From: Noviherbaspirillum sp. UKPF54
Lineage (GTDB): Bacteria > Pseudomonadota > Gammaproteobacteria > Burkholderiales > Burkholderiaceae_D
NCBI RefSeq assembly: GCF_007874125.1
Contig: NZ_CP040128.1
Span: forward strand, 558,001-622,000
Reading direction: 5' to 3'
Length of the DNA stretch: 64,000 nucleotides
In this document: positions 1 to 10,409 of the stretch, in pieces
Layout: every line of letters begins with the position of its first letter
How positions within the stretch are numbered: position 1 is the first letter of the stretch
Position numbers and translations under genes: made by a program
Notes under the pieces: model-generated
Seen by the model: the letters and a program-made list of their open reading frames with translations, nothing else
Database searches by the model: none
Told to the model about the DNA's origin: nothing

Positions 1-1633
1 GGCCGAGCGCGCTGCCGATATCTTCGTTGCAGCGCCTTGCGCGATCGGAGAAGGTCCGCGCCCGCGCGAAATCGCCTTCCTGCATCAGGCAGTAGGAGAT
101 CACGTTGGCCAGCGCGCCGGCGGCGAAACGGTGGCCGGCATCGATTTTTTCCCACTTCGCCAGGCCGCTCGCCAGCGCGGCGCGGGTGTCGCCGCACAAT
201 GCCATGTGGACAGCTTGCAGCGCCGTCCATTCATCGTGCAGCGTGCCGCCGGCGGCGCCGAGGGCGGGCTTGAGGCGGGCCAGCCAGCGCAGCGCGGCTT
301 CGCTCTGGTTGCCGAAGGCACAGGCCCAGGCCGCAGCCAGCATCAGTTCGGGGCCGGCTTCGTCGAGCGCCGCGTCGCTCAGGCGGTCGAGCCAGCGCAG
401 GATGATGCCGAACTGCGCCTGCATCACCAGCTCGCGCGCGCAGCCCGTCATTTCGCGCATGGCGGCGGCATGGTCGCCGGCCGCAAGCCACAGGTCGACC
501 GCTTCGATGGAGGCGCCGTGGCGTGCGAACCAGCGGGCCGCGCTGCGGTGCAGCTCGCGCACCGCAGCGGACGGGAACGTCAGCGCCTGCTGACCCCGCA
601 GGAATTCGGCGAACAAGGGGTGATAGCGATACCAGTGGCGGCTGTCGTCGACCGGCGCGGTAAACAGGCCGTGCCGTTCGAGGTATTGCAGCATGTGGCG
701 CGCATTGTCGCGGCCGGTCGTGGCGTCACAGGCGCCGGCGCAGAGCCGTGGCAGGGTGCAGGTTTCCAGCAGAAACATCCTGACTTCGGGCGGCTGCGCG
801 TTCAGCACATCCTCAGCCAGGTAGTCGGCGATGTGCGCCAGGCTGCCGGACAGGTCGTGCGCATAGCGTTCCAGGTCGCCGCCGTTGCGCGCGGCCAGCG
901 CGGTCAGCTGCAGGGCGGCCGGCCAACCGTCGGTGACAGCCTGCATTTTTTCGATGGTCCAGCCACCGACCGGTTCGGCGATGCGGCTGCCGAAAAAGCG
1001 CGCGGTTTCGGCGACGTCGAAGCGCAGGTCGGCTGCTGTCAGCTCCAGCAGTTCGCCGCGCAGGCGATAGCGCTCCAGGCCGAGCGCGGGCTTGTCGCGG
1101 CTGCCGATTACCAGCCGCACCTGGCGCGGCAGGCGCTCGACCAGCAGCTTGACGACACGCATCGACGCGGCGCTCGTCAATTGTTCGAATTCGTCGAGGA
1201 ACAGCGTGAGCGGCGCGCTGTCCGGTCCGATCCGGTCCAGCACCGACATCCAGTCGGACGACGCCACCAGCGCCGCGTCGTCCGAGCCCGGCGCGACCGA
1301 GCGCATCCAGGGATGCAGCGCGCCGTACAGATAGCACATCAGGCACGCCGGGTCGTTGTCCGCCTGATCCAGCGTCAGCCAGCACGCCTGGCCGCGCCGC
1401 CGCAGGATACGGTTCATCCATTGCCCCATCAGCGTGGTCTTGCCATATCCGGCCGGCGTCAGCAGGAGGACCAGGTGGACGTCGGCGTGCCGCTCCAGCC
1501 GCGCCAGCAGCAGTTCGCGCGGCACGCCGCCGCGGCCTGCCACCGGAGGCTGGAACTTGGTGACGTTGAGCGCGACGGCCGCCGCGCCCGCGGGCGCGGC
1601 ATAACCGGGAGAGGGCAGCGACAACTGGTTCAT
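1..1633 (-). CDS. MalT/AlkS-like STAND ATPase, LuxR-family regulator (3' end outside window)
   Basis: About 544 codons are visible, and the gene runs off the left edge without a stop. Residues about 59-69 carry a Walker A loop ([11 protein letters not shown]). A little further on, [11 protein letters not shown] fits a Walker B strand. The middle and C-terminal parts are rich in helical Ala/Leu repeats, as in the MalT-type signalling ATPases. In that family a LuxR helix-turn-helix follows at the C terminus; here it would lie beyond the window, so DNA binding is inferred. The start is the first ATG of the frame after a poor upstream region, and no strong ribosome site is visible. It lies 142 bases downstream of a GMC dehydrogenase gene on the same strand. 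That pairing recalls AlkS with AlkJ, so it may control that gene in response to an alcohol or related inducer. Confidence 0.75.
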   Translation of the reverse strand, partial: MNQLSLPSPGYAAPAGAAAVALNVTKFQPPVAGRGGVPRELLLARLERHADVHLVLLLTPAGYGKTTLMGQWMNRILRRRGQACWLTLDQADNDPACLMCYLYGALHPWMRSVAPGSDDAALVASSDWMSVLDRIGPDSAPLTLFLDEFEQLTSAASMRVVKLLVERLPRQVRLVIGSRDKPALGLERYRLRGELLELTAADLRFDVAETARFFGSRIAEPVGGWTIEKMQAVTDGWPAALQLTALAARNGGDLERYAHDLSGSLAHIADYLAEDVLNAQPPEVRMFLLETCTLPRLCAGACDATTGRDNARHMLQYLERHGLFTAPVDDSRHWYRYHPLFAEFLRGQQALTFPSAAVRELHRSAARWFARHGASIEAVDLWLAAGDHAAAMREMTGCARELVMQAQFGIILRWLDRLSDAALDEAGPELMLAAAWACAFGNQSEAALRWLARLKPALGAAGGTLHDEWTALQAVHMALCGDTRAALASGLAKWEKIDAGHRFAAGALANVISYCLMQEGDFARARTFSDRARRCNEDIGSALG

Positions 1634-1775
1634 GGGGCGCTGGCGCGGTCGGCCTGGCTGACGATGATACGGCCAGCATAGCAACGCGCCAGGCCACGGC
1701 TTTGACCGATAGCCAGTTTTCGGTTCGCGCCGGATTATCCGGCGGGCAAGCGGCGCTTGCCCATGAAGCCGTGCG

Positions 1776-3485
1776 TCATTCCGCCGGTGTCGCGGGTGTG
1801 GCAGGTGTGGCCGGTGCCGCCGGCGTCGTGTATTGCGCCAGGATGCGGGCGGTCTCCGCCTCGGCCCAGGGAATCGACATGTCGGTCCTGGCCAGGCGGC
1901 TGCGCCTGATCAGGTCGCTCGCCTTCTCCGCGATCATGATCGTCGGCGCATTGGTATTGCCGCCGACCAGCGTCGGCATGATCGAGGCATCCACCACGCG
2001 CAAGCCCTGCAGCCCATGCACGCACAGTTCGGCGTCGACCACAGCCATCGGATCGTTGCCCATCTTGCAGGTGCCGACCGGGTGGTAGATCGTTTCGGCA
2101 CGCTGCCGGATGAAGCGGCGGATGTCGTCGTCGGTCGTGCAATCGGCTTCCGGCACCATTTCGCGGCCACGGTATGGAGTGAAGGCGGGCGCCGCCAGGA
2201 TCTTGCGCGCCAGCTTCACCCCTTTGACCATGTGCTCGATGTCTTCCGGCGCCGACAGGTAATTGGCGAAGATGTCCGGCTTGGCCAGCGCATCCCGGCC
2301 GGCCAGGCGGATCTCGCCGCGGCTCTTCGGGCGCAGGTTGCACACATGCAGCGAATAGCCGTCGCCCATCAGGAAGCCGAGCTTGCGGCCGTGGTGGGAC
2401 AGGCGCAGCGGCGTGAAGTGGAACTGCAGGTCCGGCACCGGCTCGTGCGCGGCGCTCTTGGCGAATGCGCAGCCTTCGGCGCCGTTGCTGGTGTACATGC
2501 CCCGGCCGGCGGTGACGTAGCGGAAGGCATCCCAGGCGCCGCGCAAAAGATTGCGCCCGGTAATGCCCCACGACACCGGCTTGGTGCAGGTGTGGACGAT
2601 GATCACGTCGAGGTGGTCCTGCAGGTTCTTGCCCACGCCAGGCAGGTGCGCCATCACCGGGATGCCGGCGGCGTGCAGCGCCGCGCCTTCGCCCACGCCC
2701 GACAGCATCAGCAGCTGCGGGCTCTGGATCGCGCCGGCGGCCAGGATCACTTCGCGGTGCGCGCGCACCTGCCTGGGCCGGCCCTGCTGCAGGTATTCGA
2801 CGCCGATGGCGCGCGTGCCGTCGAACAGTACGCGGCTGGCATGGGCATCGGTGATGACGGCCAGGTTCGGCCGCGCGCGCGCCGGGTCCAGGTAGGCGCG
2901 CGCGGTGCTGCAGCGGTGCCCATTCTTCTGGGTCAGCTGGAACAGGCCGACGCCTTCCTGTTCGGGGCCGTTGAAATCGTCGTTGTAGGGGAGGCCGGCC
3001 TGCTGGCCGGCTTCGACGAAGACGTGCGACAGCGGGTTCGGCGAACGGATATCGGCCACGTTGAGCGGGCCGCCCGCGCCGTGGAAGTCGGAGGGGCCGC
3101 GCTCCTGGTGCTGCGCGCGCTTGAAATAGGGCAGGACGTCATTGAACGACCAGCCCGGATTGCCGAGGCTGGCCCAGGTGTCGTAATCGAACGGATGCCC
3201 GCGCATGTAGCACATTGCATTGCTCGAACTGCAGCCGCCCAGGGTGCGGCCGCGCGGCCAGAACAGCTGGCGGCCGCCGAGTTCGGGCTCGCTGCGCGTC
3301 TGGAAATGCCAGTTCAGCACCTTGCTGTGCATCATCCACAATATGCCCATCGGCATGTGGATCATCGGATGGGTGTCGGGTGGACCGGCTTCCAGCAGGC
3401 ATACCGTTACCTCGGGGTCTTCGCTCAGCCGGGATGCGAGTACACAGCCGGCGGAGCCCCCGCCGACAATCACGTAGTCGAACAT
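1776..3485 (-). CDS. GMC-family FAD-dependent alcohol/choline dehydrogenase
   Basis: The 569-residue product starts with the dinucleotide-binding motif VGGGSAG (about residues 7-13), then shows GMC signatures around [11 protein letters not shown] and [16 protein letters not shown]. The catalytic pair expected of the family is visible near the C terminus: His in [10 protein letters not shown] (about H468) and Asn in VGGNTNAPT (about N510). The family oxidises primary alcohols such as choline, aliphatic alcohols or polyethylene glycol with FAD; the substrate cannot be read from sequence. The start was placed at [10 protein letters not shown] because GGAG lies just upstream; the frame stays open 31 codons further without support. 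The C terminus ends in a short Pro-Ala-Thr repeat generated by a small DNA repeat, probably a disordered tail. The MalT-like regulator follows on the same strand. Confidence 0.9.
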   Translation of the reverse strand: MFDYVIVGGGSAGCVLASRLSEDPEVTVCLLEAGPPDTHPMIHMPMGILWMMHSKVLNWHFQTRSEPELGGRQLFWPRGRTLGGCSSSNAMCYMRGHPFDYDTWASLGNPGWSFNDVLPYFKRAQHQERGPSDFHGAGGPLNVADIRSPNPLSHVFVEAGQQAGLPYNDDFNGPEQEGVGLFQLTQKNGHRCSTARAYLDPARARPNLAVITDAHASRVLFDGTRAIGVEYLQQGRPRQVRAHREVILAAGAIQSPQLLMLSGVGEGAALHAAGIPVMAHLPGVGKNLQDHLDVIIVHTCTKPVSWGITGRNLLRGAWDAFRYVTAGRGMYTSNGAEGCAFAKSAAHEPVPDLQFHFTPLRLSHHGRKLGFLMGDGYSLHVCNLRPKSRGEIRLAGRDALAKPDIFANYLSAPEDIEHMVKGVKLARKILAAPAFTPYRGREMVPEADCTTDDDIRRFIRQRAETIYHPVGTCKMGNDPMAVVDAELCVHGLQGLRVVDASIMPTLVGGNTNAPTIMIAEKASDLIRRSRLARTDMSIPWAEAETARILAQYTTPAAPATPATPATPAE

Positions 3486-3841
3486 GCTTGTCTCCTGTTG
3501 TTGCCTGGTTGCGCGCAGGTGGAACGGGCTTGCCGACCTGGCGCAACAGGCGGCATGGATTTCTCCGGCCCCTGGCATGCCTCGACGAACTGCGTCGCCT
3601 TGTCTCGATCCAGAGTAGGAAGCGAAGGCGCGAACGTCACCATCCGAAAGGATGGAGATGCGGATGGGTGAAACAAATTGTTGTATGGCATGAGCCTTCT
3701 GGTGCCGTCTCCGGGTGGCCGTTCGCTAACCTCAGGCACGACTTTTGTGGCTACGCAAACAAACGCATTTCCGGCCTGGGCACCGATGAACTCTTGCTTC
3801 TCGTATCACCCAAACAAGGTGAAATTCATGGGGAGGCGAGG
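3486..3841. other. divergent intergenic region
   Basis: These 356 bases separate the divergent GMC dehydrogenase and GNAT genes and must contain promoters for both. Small frames on both strands here have no plausible start site or protein character. I could not pick out a convincing pair of -35/-10 boxes. Confidence 0.6.
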
Positions 3842-4996
3842 ATGAACATGAGCGAAGCGCCGATCAATGCATCGATGACGACAATGACGGAGGCGCTTGC
3901 CGTGCCGGCGCAGGCGCCGGTTGCTGATGCCTGCGGCGTGACCTGCCACGAGAACGAGGTGCCGCCGTTTGTGGAAGCAGAGCTGGTGCGCCTGTACGGG
4001 AACATTTATTCGTCGCTGCGCGAGTTCAGGATCGCCGGCGCGCTGGATGCGCCCACCAGCACCTACGTCGAGCGCAGGGGACAGGACATCTCCGCGCTCT
4101 TCCTGTACCAGCGCGCGAAACGAGAAGCGCGCGTGCTCAACGAAGGCATACGGATCGACGGCGCCGCCTTGCAGCGCTTCGTCAGCCACCTGTTTTCCAC
4201 CGACCGCACGCTCGATCTGGTCCGCTTCCATGCGCTCCAGCCCGACACGCGCCAGCTGTCTTTTCCCCATCACCGCTATAACTGCCTCGAAGACATCGTG
4301 CTGTCGCTGCCGCAGAACCGCGTGGCGTACCTGGACAGCCTCGGCAATTCGACCCGCAATTACATCAAGCGCTACCTGAACAAACTGAAGCGCAGCTTCC
4401 CATCCCTGGAGCACCGCATCATCGCCGGGGACGAAATCGAAGAGCGGCATGTGCGCGAGCTGGTGCGGCTCAACGGCGCCAGAATGGCGGAGAAGGGCAA
4501 GACCGCCGGCGTCGGTGCACAGGAGGAGCAGCGCATCCTGCGCCTGGCGCGCGAGTGCGGATTGCTCAGCGTGCTGCTGATCGACGGCCGTGTCTGCGCC
4601 GGCACCATCAATTACCAGGTCGGCGACAACTATTTTCTGGAATTGATCGCGCACGACCCGGCATACAACGAATACCGCCTCGGCACGCTGTGCTGTTACC
4701 TCACCATATGCGCCTGCATCGAACGCGGCGGCGCCGAATACCACTTCCTGTGGGGCAGGAACGACTACAAGTTCCGCCTGCTCGGCGTCGAGCGCGGCCT
4801 CGACCACCTGACAGTCTATCGTTCGCATTGGCATCGCCTTCTGTATCTCGGCACGGTACTCGACGACGTCGCCCGTAGCTGCCGGCGCAAGGGCCAGCTT
4901 TGGCTGCACGAGTTGCAGGGCCGGGACGATGCGGCGGCCCGCCTCGCGACAAGCGTCATGGACGCACTACGCAAGCTTCGTCCAGCCCGCTCCTGA
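3842..4996 (+). CDS. GNAT-fold acyltransferase-like protein (BcsL/CelD-type)
   Basis: The 384-residue protein has a poorly conserved N-terminal 60 residues. From about residue 100 it shows the pattern of the BcsL/CelD-like GNAT family: a helix-rich part with YLDSLGNSTRNYIKRYLNKLKR, then GLLSVLLIDGRVCAGTINY, the usual acceptor-side strand, and YRLGTLCCYLTICACIERGG. Members are often found with exopolysaccharide or cellulose genes and are thought to transfer acyl groups, but no such genes are next to it here, so the substrate is unknown. The ATG is preceded by GGGGAGGCGAGG. An in-frame extension upstream has no ribosome site. It is a single-gene unit followed by a 242-base gap. Confidence 0.7.
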   Translation: MNMSEAPINASMTTMTEALAVPAQAPVADACGVTCHENEVPPFVEAELVRLYGNIYSSLREFRIAGALDAPTSTYVERRGQDISALFLYQRAKREARVLNEGIRIDGAALQRFVSHLFSTDRTLDLVRFHALQPDTRQLSFPHHRYNCLEDIVLSLPQNRVAYLDSLGNSTRNYIKRYLNKLKRSFPSLEHRIIAGDEIEERHVRELVRLNGARMAEKGKTAGVGAQEEQRILRLARECGLLSVLLIDGRVCAGTINYQVGDNYFLELIAHDPAYNEYRLGTLCCYLTICACIERGGAEYHFLWGRNDYKFRLLGVERGLDHLTVYRSHWHRLLYLGTVLDDVARSCRRKGQLWLHELQGRDDAAARLATSVMDALRKLRPARS

Positions 4997-5238
4997 AATC
5001 CGACGTTGTTTTTCGCCCGGGAAAAGTGCACTGCTTGTGCTAACTCAAGCAGTGCCTTACCTCATCTCCCGCGATAGTTCCAACAATCAACTATTGGCTC
5101 TATAGGCCAAATATTTGGCTTGGCGTGTCAGCGCAAACCGGCGAGAGCCCTTCAAGTGTTGTCATATTATTCAGATCCTTACGGCATCTTTCCTCAACGG
5201 AGTAATGCCTATCATCAATCCACACTTGTGACGAAAAC

Positions 5239-6756
5239 ATGCGCTACTCGCTCGTTCCCATCCTCGCCGCCTCCGTTTTTTCCGTTTCGGCCCACGCCGG
5301 ATTCGTGGAAGGCCTCGCCGCCTACAACAGGAACGACTACGCGAGCGCGCTTGGCGAATGGAAGCCGCTGGCCGAGCAGGGCGATGCGCGCGCGCAGTAT
5401 TACATGGGCTGGATGCATGACATGGGGGAGGGCGTGAAGCAGGATTCCGGCGAAGCGGTGCAGTGGTACCGCAAGGCGGCCGACCAGGGCTATGCGCTGG
5501 CACAGATCAACCTCGCCAATGCCTATACCACCGGGCAGGGCGTTGCACCGAACCACAAGCTGGCCGTGTACTGGTACCGCAAGGCATCCGACCAGGGCTA
5601 TACCAGCGCGCCGGTCAACCTCGGCGTTCGCTTTGACAACGGCGAAGGCGGAACGCAGGAAAACGAGACGAACCTGCCCGTGTACCGCAACATCGTGACG
5701 CGCGACTACACGACCGTGCAATTCACGCTGGGGAACCTGTTGTACAACAATGGCATGGGCGTGCCGCAGGATTTCGACCAGGCCCAGCAGTGGTACCGCA
5801 AGGCGGCCGACCAGGGACATCCGCTGGCGCAGATCAATCTCGGCAACATGTACATCAACGGCCAGGGCGTGCCGCGCGATTACAAGCTCGCGCTGCACTG
5901 GTACACCCAGGCTGCCGACCAGGGCAGCGCCTACGCGCAAAACAACGTCGGCAATATCTATCGCAAGGGGCTGGGCGTGAAGCAGGATTACGCGCAAGCC
6001 TTGTACTGGTATCGCAAGGCGGCCGAGCAGGGCGACGCCGGCGCGCAGACCAACCTCGGCCTCATGTATCACAACGGCGAAGGCGTGAAGCAGGATTACA
6101 CCGAAGCGCTCGGCTGGTACCGCAGGGCGGCCGACCAGGGCGACTCCGGCGCGCAGTACCACCTCGGCCTCATGTACAGCAACGGCGAAGGCGTGGTGCA
6201 GGATTATGCGCAGGCGGCTCAGTGGTTCCGCCGGGCAGCCGAGCAGGGCCATGCGCTGGCGCAGCACAACCTGGGCAACATGTACCTCGCCGGGCAAGGC
6301 GTGCCGCAGGATTACACGGCGGCGATGCGCTGGCATCGCAAGGCCGGCTACCAGGGCGACGCCTACGTGCAGAACCATGTGGGCAACCTGCTGTTCGCCA
6401 GCGGCCAGGGCGCGGCGCAGGATTACCCGGAGGCGGCGGAATGGTATCGCAAGGCGGCCGAGCAGGGCTATGCCGCCGCGCAAAACAACCTCGGCACCAT
6501 GTACAAGGCAGGCCTGGGCGTGACGCGCGATTTCGCGCAGGCGGCGCAGTGGTATCGTCAGGCGGCCGACCAGGGCGACGTCAATGCGCAGTACAACCTG
6601 GCACAGCTGTATGCCGTCGGCATGGGCGTGCGGCAGGATTTCGCGCAGGCCGCGCACTGGTATCGCAAGGCGGCGGACCAGGGGCATTCGATGGCGCAAT
6701 ACCAGCTTGGCCTGATGTTCGCGCGCGGACAGGCGGTGGCCTCCTCGGGACACTGA
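5239..6756 (+). CDS. secreted Sel1-repeat (SLR/TPR-like) protein
   Basis: The 505-residue product has a cleavable signal peptide of about 20 residues (cleavage likely after SAHA). About thirteen Sel1-like repeats of 36-37 residues follow, with the consensus A(D/E)QG..AQ.NLG.MY..G.GV.QDY..A..WYRKA. The third repeat is degenerate and the last one is truncated. Such arrays form solenoids that bind other proteins, so a periplasmic scaffold or regulatory role is likely; the partner is unknown. The repeats are very similar at DNA level too, so copy number could vary by recombination. The gene stands alone and ends at a clear intrinsic terminator. Confidence 0.85.
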   Translation: MRYSLVPILAASVFSVSAHAGFVEGLAAYNRNDYASALGEWKPLAEQGDARAQYYMGWMHDMGEGVKQDSGEAVQWYRKAADQGYALAQINLANAYTTGQGVAPNHKLAVYWYRKASDQGYTSAPVNLGVRFDNGEGGTQENETNLPVYRNIVTRDYTTVQFTLGNLLYNNGMGVPQDFDQAQQWYRKAADQGHPLAQINLGNMYINGQGVPRDYKLALHWYTQAADQGSAYAQNNVGNIYRKGLGVKQDYAQALYWYRKAAEQGDAGAQTNLGLMYHNGEGVKQDYTEALGWYRRAADQGDSGAQYHLGLMYSNGEGVVQDYAQAAQWFRRAAEQGHALAQHNLGNMYLAGQGVPQDYTAAMRWHRKAGYQGDAYVQNHVGNLLFASGQGAAQDYPEAAEWYRKAAEQGYAAAQNNLGTMYKAGLGVTRDFAQAAQWYRQAADQGDVNAQYNLAQLYAVGMGVRQDFAQAAHWYRKAADQGHSMAQYQLGLMFARGQAVASSGH

Positions 6757-6783
6757 CATCCGGATTCGGCGGCGGGAACGAAG

Positions 6784-6814
6784 GCCCGGCACGGCGTTGC
6801 CGGGCTTTTTCTTT
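6784..6814 (+). terminator. intrinsic terminator after the Sel1-repeat gene
   Basis: An 8-bp stem GCCCGGCA/TGCCGGGC with a 6-base loop is followed by TTTTTCTTT. Confidence 0.85.
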
Positions 6815-7118
6815 GCGCGGCGCATGGCGTCACTGAAGCATGGCGTGCGCGCCCCGCCGGAGCAATGCCTGTTGCACGCCGGTCAGGCGCGCCTTCTCAT
6901 ACTTCAGTCGTATGGCTGCCCGATCGAAAAAGACCGATTCTGTCATCGATAGGTTGGGACCTTTCTCATCGCACCCTTATCATCCGGCGTTGTCCAATAG
7001 CTTGAAGAGGAGAAATGCAGCCTGCTTTGCAGCCGATGCAGACGCATGGCTGTGCAGCGCCTGGCTGCGATGCGGTGCGTCGGGGGCACCGTACGTACAG
7101 GAATGACCGGGAGATAAT
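6815..7118. other. intergenic region upstream of the FHA gene
   Basis: About 300 bases between the terminator and the FHA gene. It should hold the promoter of the FHA-PP2C pair. A frame starting at 7015 has a good purine-rich site before it, but it runs into the FHA gene out of frame and looks non-coding. Nothing else is visible. Confidence 0.5.
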
Positions 7119-8594
7119 GTGCTCATCCGTGTTTTACGTTACCGGGGGCGTGCGCCCGACACCATTACAGAGGCAGAGTTCTCGCAAGCCGGCGGCAATA
7201 TCGGCCGCAGTTCGGAGTGCACGCTCTCCCTGCCCGACCCGGAGCGGCATGTCTCGCGCGTGCAGGCGGAAATACGGTGGACGGACGGACGCTTCTTACT
7301 GTTCGGGCGCGGCGCGGCCAACCCGATCGAGCGCAACGGCGAACCGGTCGCCGCCGGACAGTCGACGGAATTGAGCGACGGCGACGAACTGCATATCGGC
7401 GATTATGTATTGCGCGTCGAGTTCCAGCAGACCAGGACCGAGGTGGCGCCGCGTCGGCCCGGCGATTTTTCCACTCTACCGACCGGCAAGCCGCATGCCG
7501 AAGATTCCGAACTGTTCGACACCAAGCCGGCGCCTTTGCGCGGCGATCCGGGCATGCGCACCCAGCCTGGCACGGAAGCGACGCAGCTGAATCTGTCGCA
7601 GCGCCCCGCCGTGCTGGATGCGCTGCGGGAACGCGCGGTGGCGCCCGCCGGCAATGCGGAGAACGGCCGCGAACCGTATCAGGTCGCCGCCACCTATCCT
7701 GCCTCGGCCACGGCATTTCGCTCCTGGGACAATCCGGAAGGCACCAGCCAGACCGTCATTGTCGGCAAAAGCGAGCCGGGCACGCCGACGGTGCGGCCGG
7801 ATGCGCCGTCCGCGCCCGGGGCGCCCGCGACGGATTCGCCCGCCAGGCTCGCCGAACTCGTGAACAGGGCGGCGCATGCGCATCGGCGTGACTTTGTACC
7901 GATACCCAAGTCGCGCACCACCGGCTTTTTGCAGGAACTCAACCGCAAGGTGCTGGATGCCAAATCCGGCGACGGCGGGCACGTTGCCCAGGCCTCGCCC
8001 GAGTTGGCGCAGGCGCTGCTATGCGGCGCCGGGCTGCCCGACCTGCCGCTTGGCGCGCTGGATGAAGAAACGATGCTGCGCCTGGGCGCCCTGCTGCGCA
8101 GTTTTGCACAGGGTTTCGTCGACCTGCTTGCGACGCGCGCGGCGTTCAAGGCGGAACTGCGGGCGGAAATGACCATCATTTCTTCAGAAGGAAACAATCC
8201 GCTGAAGTTCGCTCCCGACGCGGCGGAGGCGCTGGCCCATTTGCTCACGGCGCGCCCCACGCGCGGCTACATGAAACCCGACGACGCCGTGCAGGATGCC
8301 GTGAGCGACTTGCTCGCCCATCAGTCCGGCATCCTGGCCGGAATGCAGGCTGTGCTGCAGGGCGTGCTGCAGCGCCTGAGCCCGGAAGAAATGAACAGGC
8401 GCCTTGCAGGCCGGTCGATGTTCGACGCCATGCTGCCGATGAATCGCAAGGCCAGGTTGTGGGAACTGTACGAGGAAATGCATGCCGATGTTTCAAGGGA
8501 AGCGCAGGGCGACATCGAGGCCTTGTTCGGCCGCGAATTCGTGAGCGCATACGAGGCGCAGGCCGGGCGCCTGGGGGAAAAGGAGCGCCGCTAG
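7119..8594 (+). CDS. FHA-domain protein, TagH/ImpI-like
   Basis: The 491-residue protein opens with an FHA domain (residues about 1-105). GNIGRSSECTLSL, RHVSRVQAEI and the IERNGEPV turn mark the phosphothreonine-binding face; the usual His after SR is Gln here. A Pro/Ala-rich linker follows. The C-terminal 190 residues match the domain found in type VI secretion FHA proteins (VasC/ImpI/TagH), ending near MLPMNRKARLWELYEE and FGREFVSAYEAQ. In type VI systems such proteins work with a PpkA kinase and a PppA phosphatase. The start is GTG, the earliest possible because a stop lies just before it, with GGGAG five bases upstream. A PP2C gene follows in the same direction. No type VI structural gene is in the window. 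Confidence 0.8.
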   Translation: MLIRVLRYRGRAPDTITEAEFSQAGGNIGRSSECTLSLPDPERHVSRVQAEIRWTDGRFLLFGRGAANPIERNGEPVAAGQSTELSDGDELHIGDYVLRVEFQQTRTEVAPRRPGDFSTLPTGKPHAEDSELFDTKPAPLRGDPGMRTQPGTEATQLNLSQRPAVLDALRERAVAPAGNAENGREPYQVAATYPASATAFRSWDNPEGTSQTVIVGKSEPGTPTVRPDAPSAPGAPATDSPARLAELVNRAAHAHRRDFVPIPKSRTTGFLQELNRKVLDAKSGDGGHVAQASPELAQALLCGAGLPDLPLGALDEETMLRLGALLRSFAQGFVDLLATRAAFKAELRAEMTIISSEGNNPLKFAPDAAEALAHLLTARPTRGYMKPDDAVQDAVSDLLAHQSGILAGMQAVLQGVLQRLSPEEMNRRLAGRSMFDAMLPMNRKARLWELYEEMHADVSREAQGDIEALFGREFVSAYEAQAGRLGEKERR

Positions 8595-8642
8595 GCCGGC
8601 GTGCCCGGGCACGGCCAATTAACCAACGTGGCAGGAGAATCC

Positions 8643-9416
8643 GTGGAATGTAGAATTTCCGCCTTGTCCCGGGTCGGTGGCCGGGAGCGCAACGAGGATG
8701 CCTGCGGCTATCTGCAGGAAGAGGGTATTGTCTGCTGCGTGCTGGCCGACGGCGCGGGCGGGCACGGCGGCGGCGACGTGGCCTCGCGCGTGGCGGTCGA
8801 GGCGGTGCTGCGGGAATTCGTGGCCAAGCCGGAAGCATCGGTCGCCGCGGTTTCCGCCTTGCTGCGCCATGCCAACGACGCGGTGCTGCAGCAGCAGGGC
8901 AGCGATCCCGCGCTGGCCGACATGCGTTCGACGCTGGTGGTGCTGGTGCTCGACACGGAGGCGCTGTGCGCGGTATGGGGCCACGTGGGAGACAGCCGCC
9001 TGTATCTGCTGCGGCACGGCGCGACCCAGTTTCGCACGCGTGACCACAGCCTGGTGCAAAGCATGGTCGACGGCGGATTGATCAGCGCGGAAGAAGCGCT
9101 CACGCACAGCGAACGCAATGTCCTGATCGCCTCGATCGGCTCGCAGGAGTCGTTCCAGCCGAGCGTGGTCGAGCGGCCTTTCGCGATCAGCGAAGGCGAT
9201 GCCTTCCTGCTGTGCAGCGACGGCTTCTGGGGCTTGCAGGACGAAGCGGCGATCGAGGGCGCGCTGATGGACGCGATGACGCCCGACGAGTGGCTCACCC
9301 GGATGGAGGCCGACATCAGCCTGCAGATCGGGGATGGATCGGACAACTATTCCGCCGTCGGCGTATGGTGCGGCGAGGTCGAGAGCACGACGGTGCAGCG
9401 CGCCAGGGGAGGCTGA
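8643..9416 (+). CDS. PP2C-family Ser/Thr protein phosphatase (PppA/Stp-like)
   Basis: The 257-residue protein contains the PP2C metal-binding motifs in order: RERNEDACGY, LADGAGGHGGGD, WGHVGDSRLYLL, LCSDGFWG and GDGSDNYSAV. These define a manganese/magnesium-dependent phosphatase that removes phosphate from Ser/Thr. The start chosen is GTG at 8643 with AGGAGA just before it; an earlier in-frame GTG at 8601 has no ribosome site. It lies 48 bases after the FHA gene, probably in one transcript. The large Ser/Thr kinase at 12919-15702 is the obvious candidate opponent, though on the other strand and 3.5 kb away. Confidence 0.9.
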   Translation: MECRISALSRVGGRERNEDACGYLQEEGIVCCVLADGAGGHGGGDVASRVAVEAVLREFVAKPEASVAAVSALLRHANDAVLQQQGSDPALADMRSTLVVLVLDTEALCAVWGHVGDSRLYLLRHGATQFRTRDHSLVQSMVDGGLISAEEALTHSERNVLIASIGSQESFQPSVVERPFAISEGDAFLLCSDGFWGLQDEAAIEGALMDAMTPDEWLTRMEADISLQIGDGSDNYSAVGVWCGEVESTTVQRARGG

Positions 9417-9562
9417 CCGCTTGGGAGGCATTGCGCCCCGTATGCCGTGCGGCGCGCTCTGTTGAGATAGCGCATGCCATGGACACGGATGTGGTTTGTC
9501 CGATAGACATAGGTGCATCGCGGTCCTACACTATCCATATTGCGGGCACGGCCGGAGAACAT

Positions 9563-10378
9563 ATGAGATTCTTCAACGGAGTTTTGCCTCTACTGGCCTT
9601 CATGGTCGCCGGATGTTCTCCCCAAAACTATTTGGTCTACCATCCACGCAGCTATTCTTTTTCCCTTTCTCAACTTTCCTCCGCAGTACATCCCATTGCG
9701 TTTTCTACACAGCAAGGACTGCAGCGGGCGTTTTACGTTCTTCCGCGCTCCGGAAGGCTCGATACTCTGTGGGTATTTTTTCCCGGTAACGGAAGTGCCG
9801 CGCTGAATTGGCTGGCCTGGACCGACCGGTATCCGGATGCCGGAACAGGATTCCTATTGATCGACTATCCGGGTTACGGGTTCTCCAAAGGTAGCCCCAG
9901 CGCTGAATCAATTCTTGAGGTGAGCGAGAGGGCCTTTGCCCAGCTTGCGCTTAACCTTCGTTCCGACCAGGACCAGTTATGGAGCAAGACTTCGGTGCTG
10001 GGGCATTCTCTGGGCGCGGCCACGGCTTTGCAGTTTGCTGCAAGACATGCGCCGCAACGCGTTGTGCTGGTCTCCCCGTTCACTTCGCTCGAAGCTATCG
10101 GCAAGCGCATCCTTGGCGCATGGGTCGGTCCGCTGATAAACAACGAATACGACAACCTGGTCCGCATGAAGGAACTGGAGAACCGCAAGGTGAGCCTGCA
10201 TATCGTGCACGGCAGCGCCGACGAAGTCGTTCCTGTCGATTTCGGACGAGAGTTGAGCCAGAAATTTCCTTGGGCGGATTACCAGGAGGTGAACGGCGCG
10301 CACCACAATGACATATTTGAGCTCGGGCGAACAACGATATTGCGCTCCATGGGGACGAGCGCGACCGATTCGTCATAG
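9563..10378 (+). CDS. lipoprotein with alpha/beta-hydrolase fold
   Basis: The 271-residue product begins with a signal peptide and lipobox (FMVAGC), so it is probably anchored to the membrane after processing. The rest is an alpha/beta-hydrolase: PGNG near the oxyanion hole, the nucleophile elbow GHSLGAA, an acidic residue in HGSADEVVP and a histidine in NGAHHNDIF. The reaction is unknown; related proteins are often annotated as serine aminopeptidase-like or BEM46/ABHD-like. The ATG follows CCGGAGAACAT. It is about 145 bases after the PP2C gene and converges with the DUF4105 gene. Confidence 0.8.
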   Translation: MRFFNGVLPLLAFMVAGCSPQNYLVYHPRSYSFSLSQLSSAVHPIAFSTQQGLQRAFYVLPRSGRLDTLWVFFPGNGSAALNWLAWTDRYPDAGTGFLLIDYPGYGFSKGSPSAESILEVSERAFAQLALNLRSDQDQLWSKTSVLGHSLGAATALQFAARHAPQRVVLVSPFTSLEAIGKRILGAWVGPLINNEYDNLVRMKELENRKVSLHIVHGSADEVVPVDFGRELSQKFPWADYQEVNGAHHNDIFELGRTTILRSMGTSATDSS

Positions 10379-10409
10379 AGGGATGCGCTTCCACCCGCCA
10401 TGAGGAATA

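Noticed and set aside
131-1681. Long plus-strand open frame
   Set aside because: Antisense shadow of the MalT-like gene in GC-rich DNA; no family motifs.
1833-3671. Long plus-strand open frame opposite the GMC gene
   Set aside because: Shadow: GMC motifs are on the minus strand and nothing recognisable is on the plus strand.
7015-7374. Frame with AGGAG upstream of the FHA gene
   Set aside because: Runs out of frame through the FHA domain; random composition.
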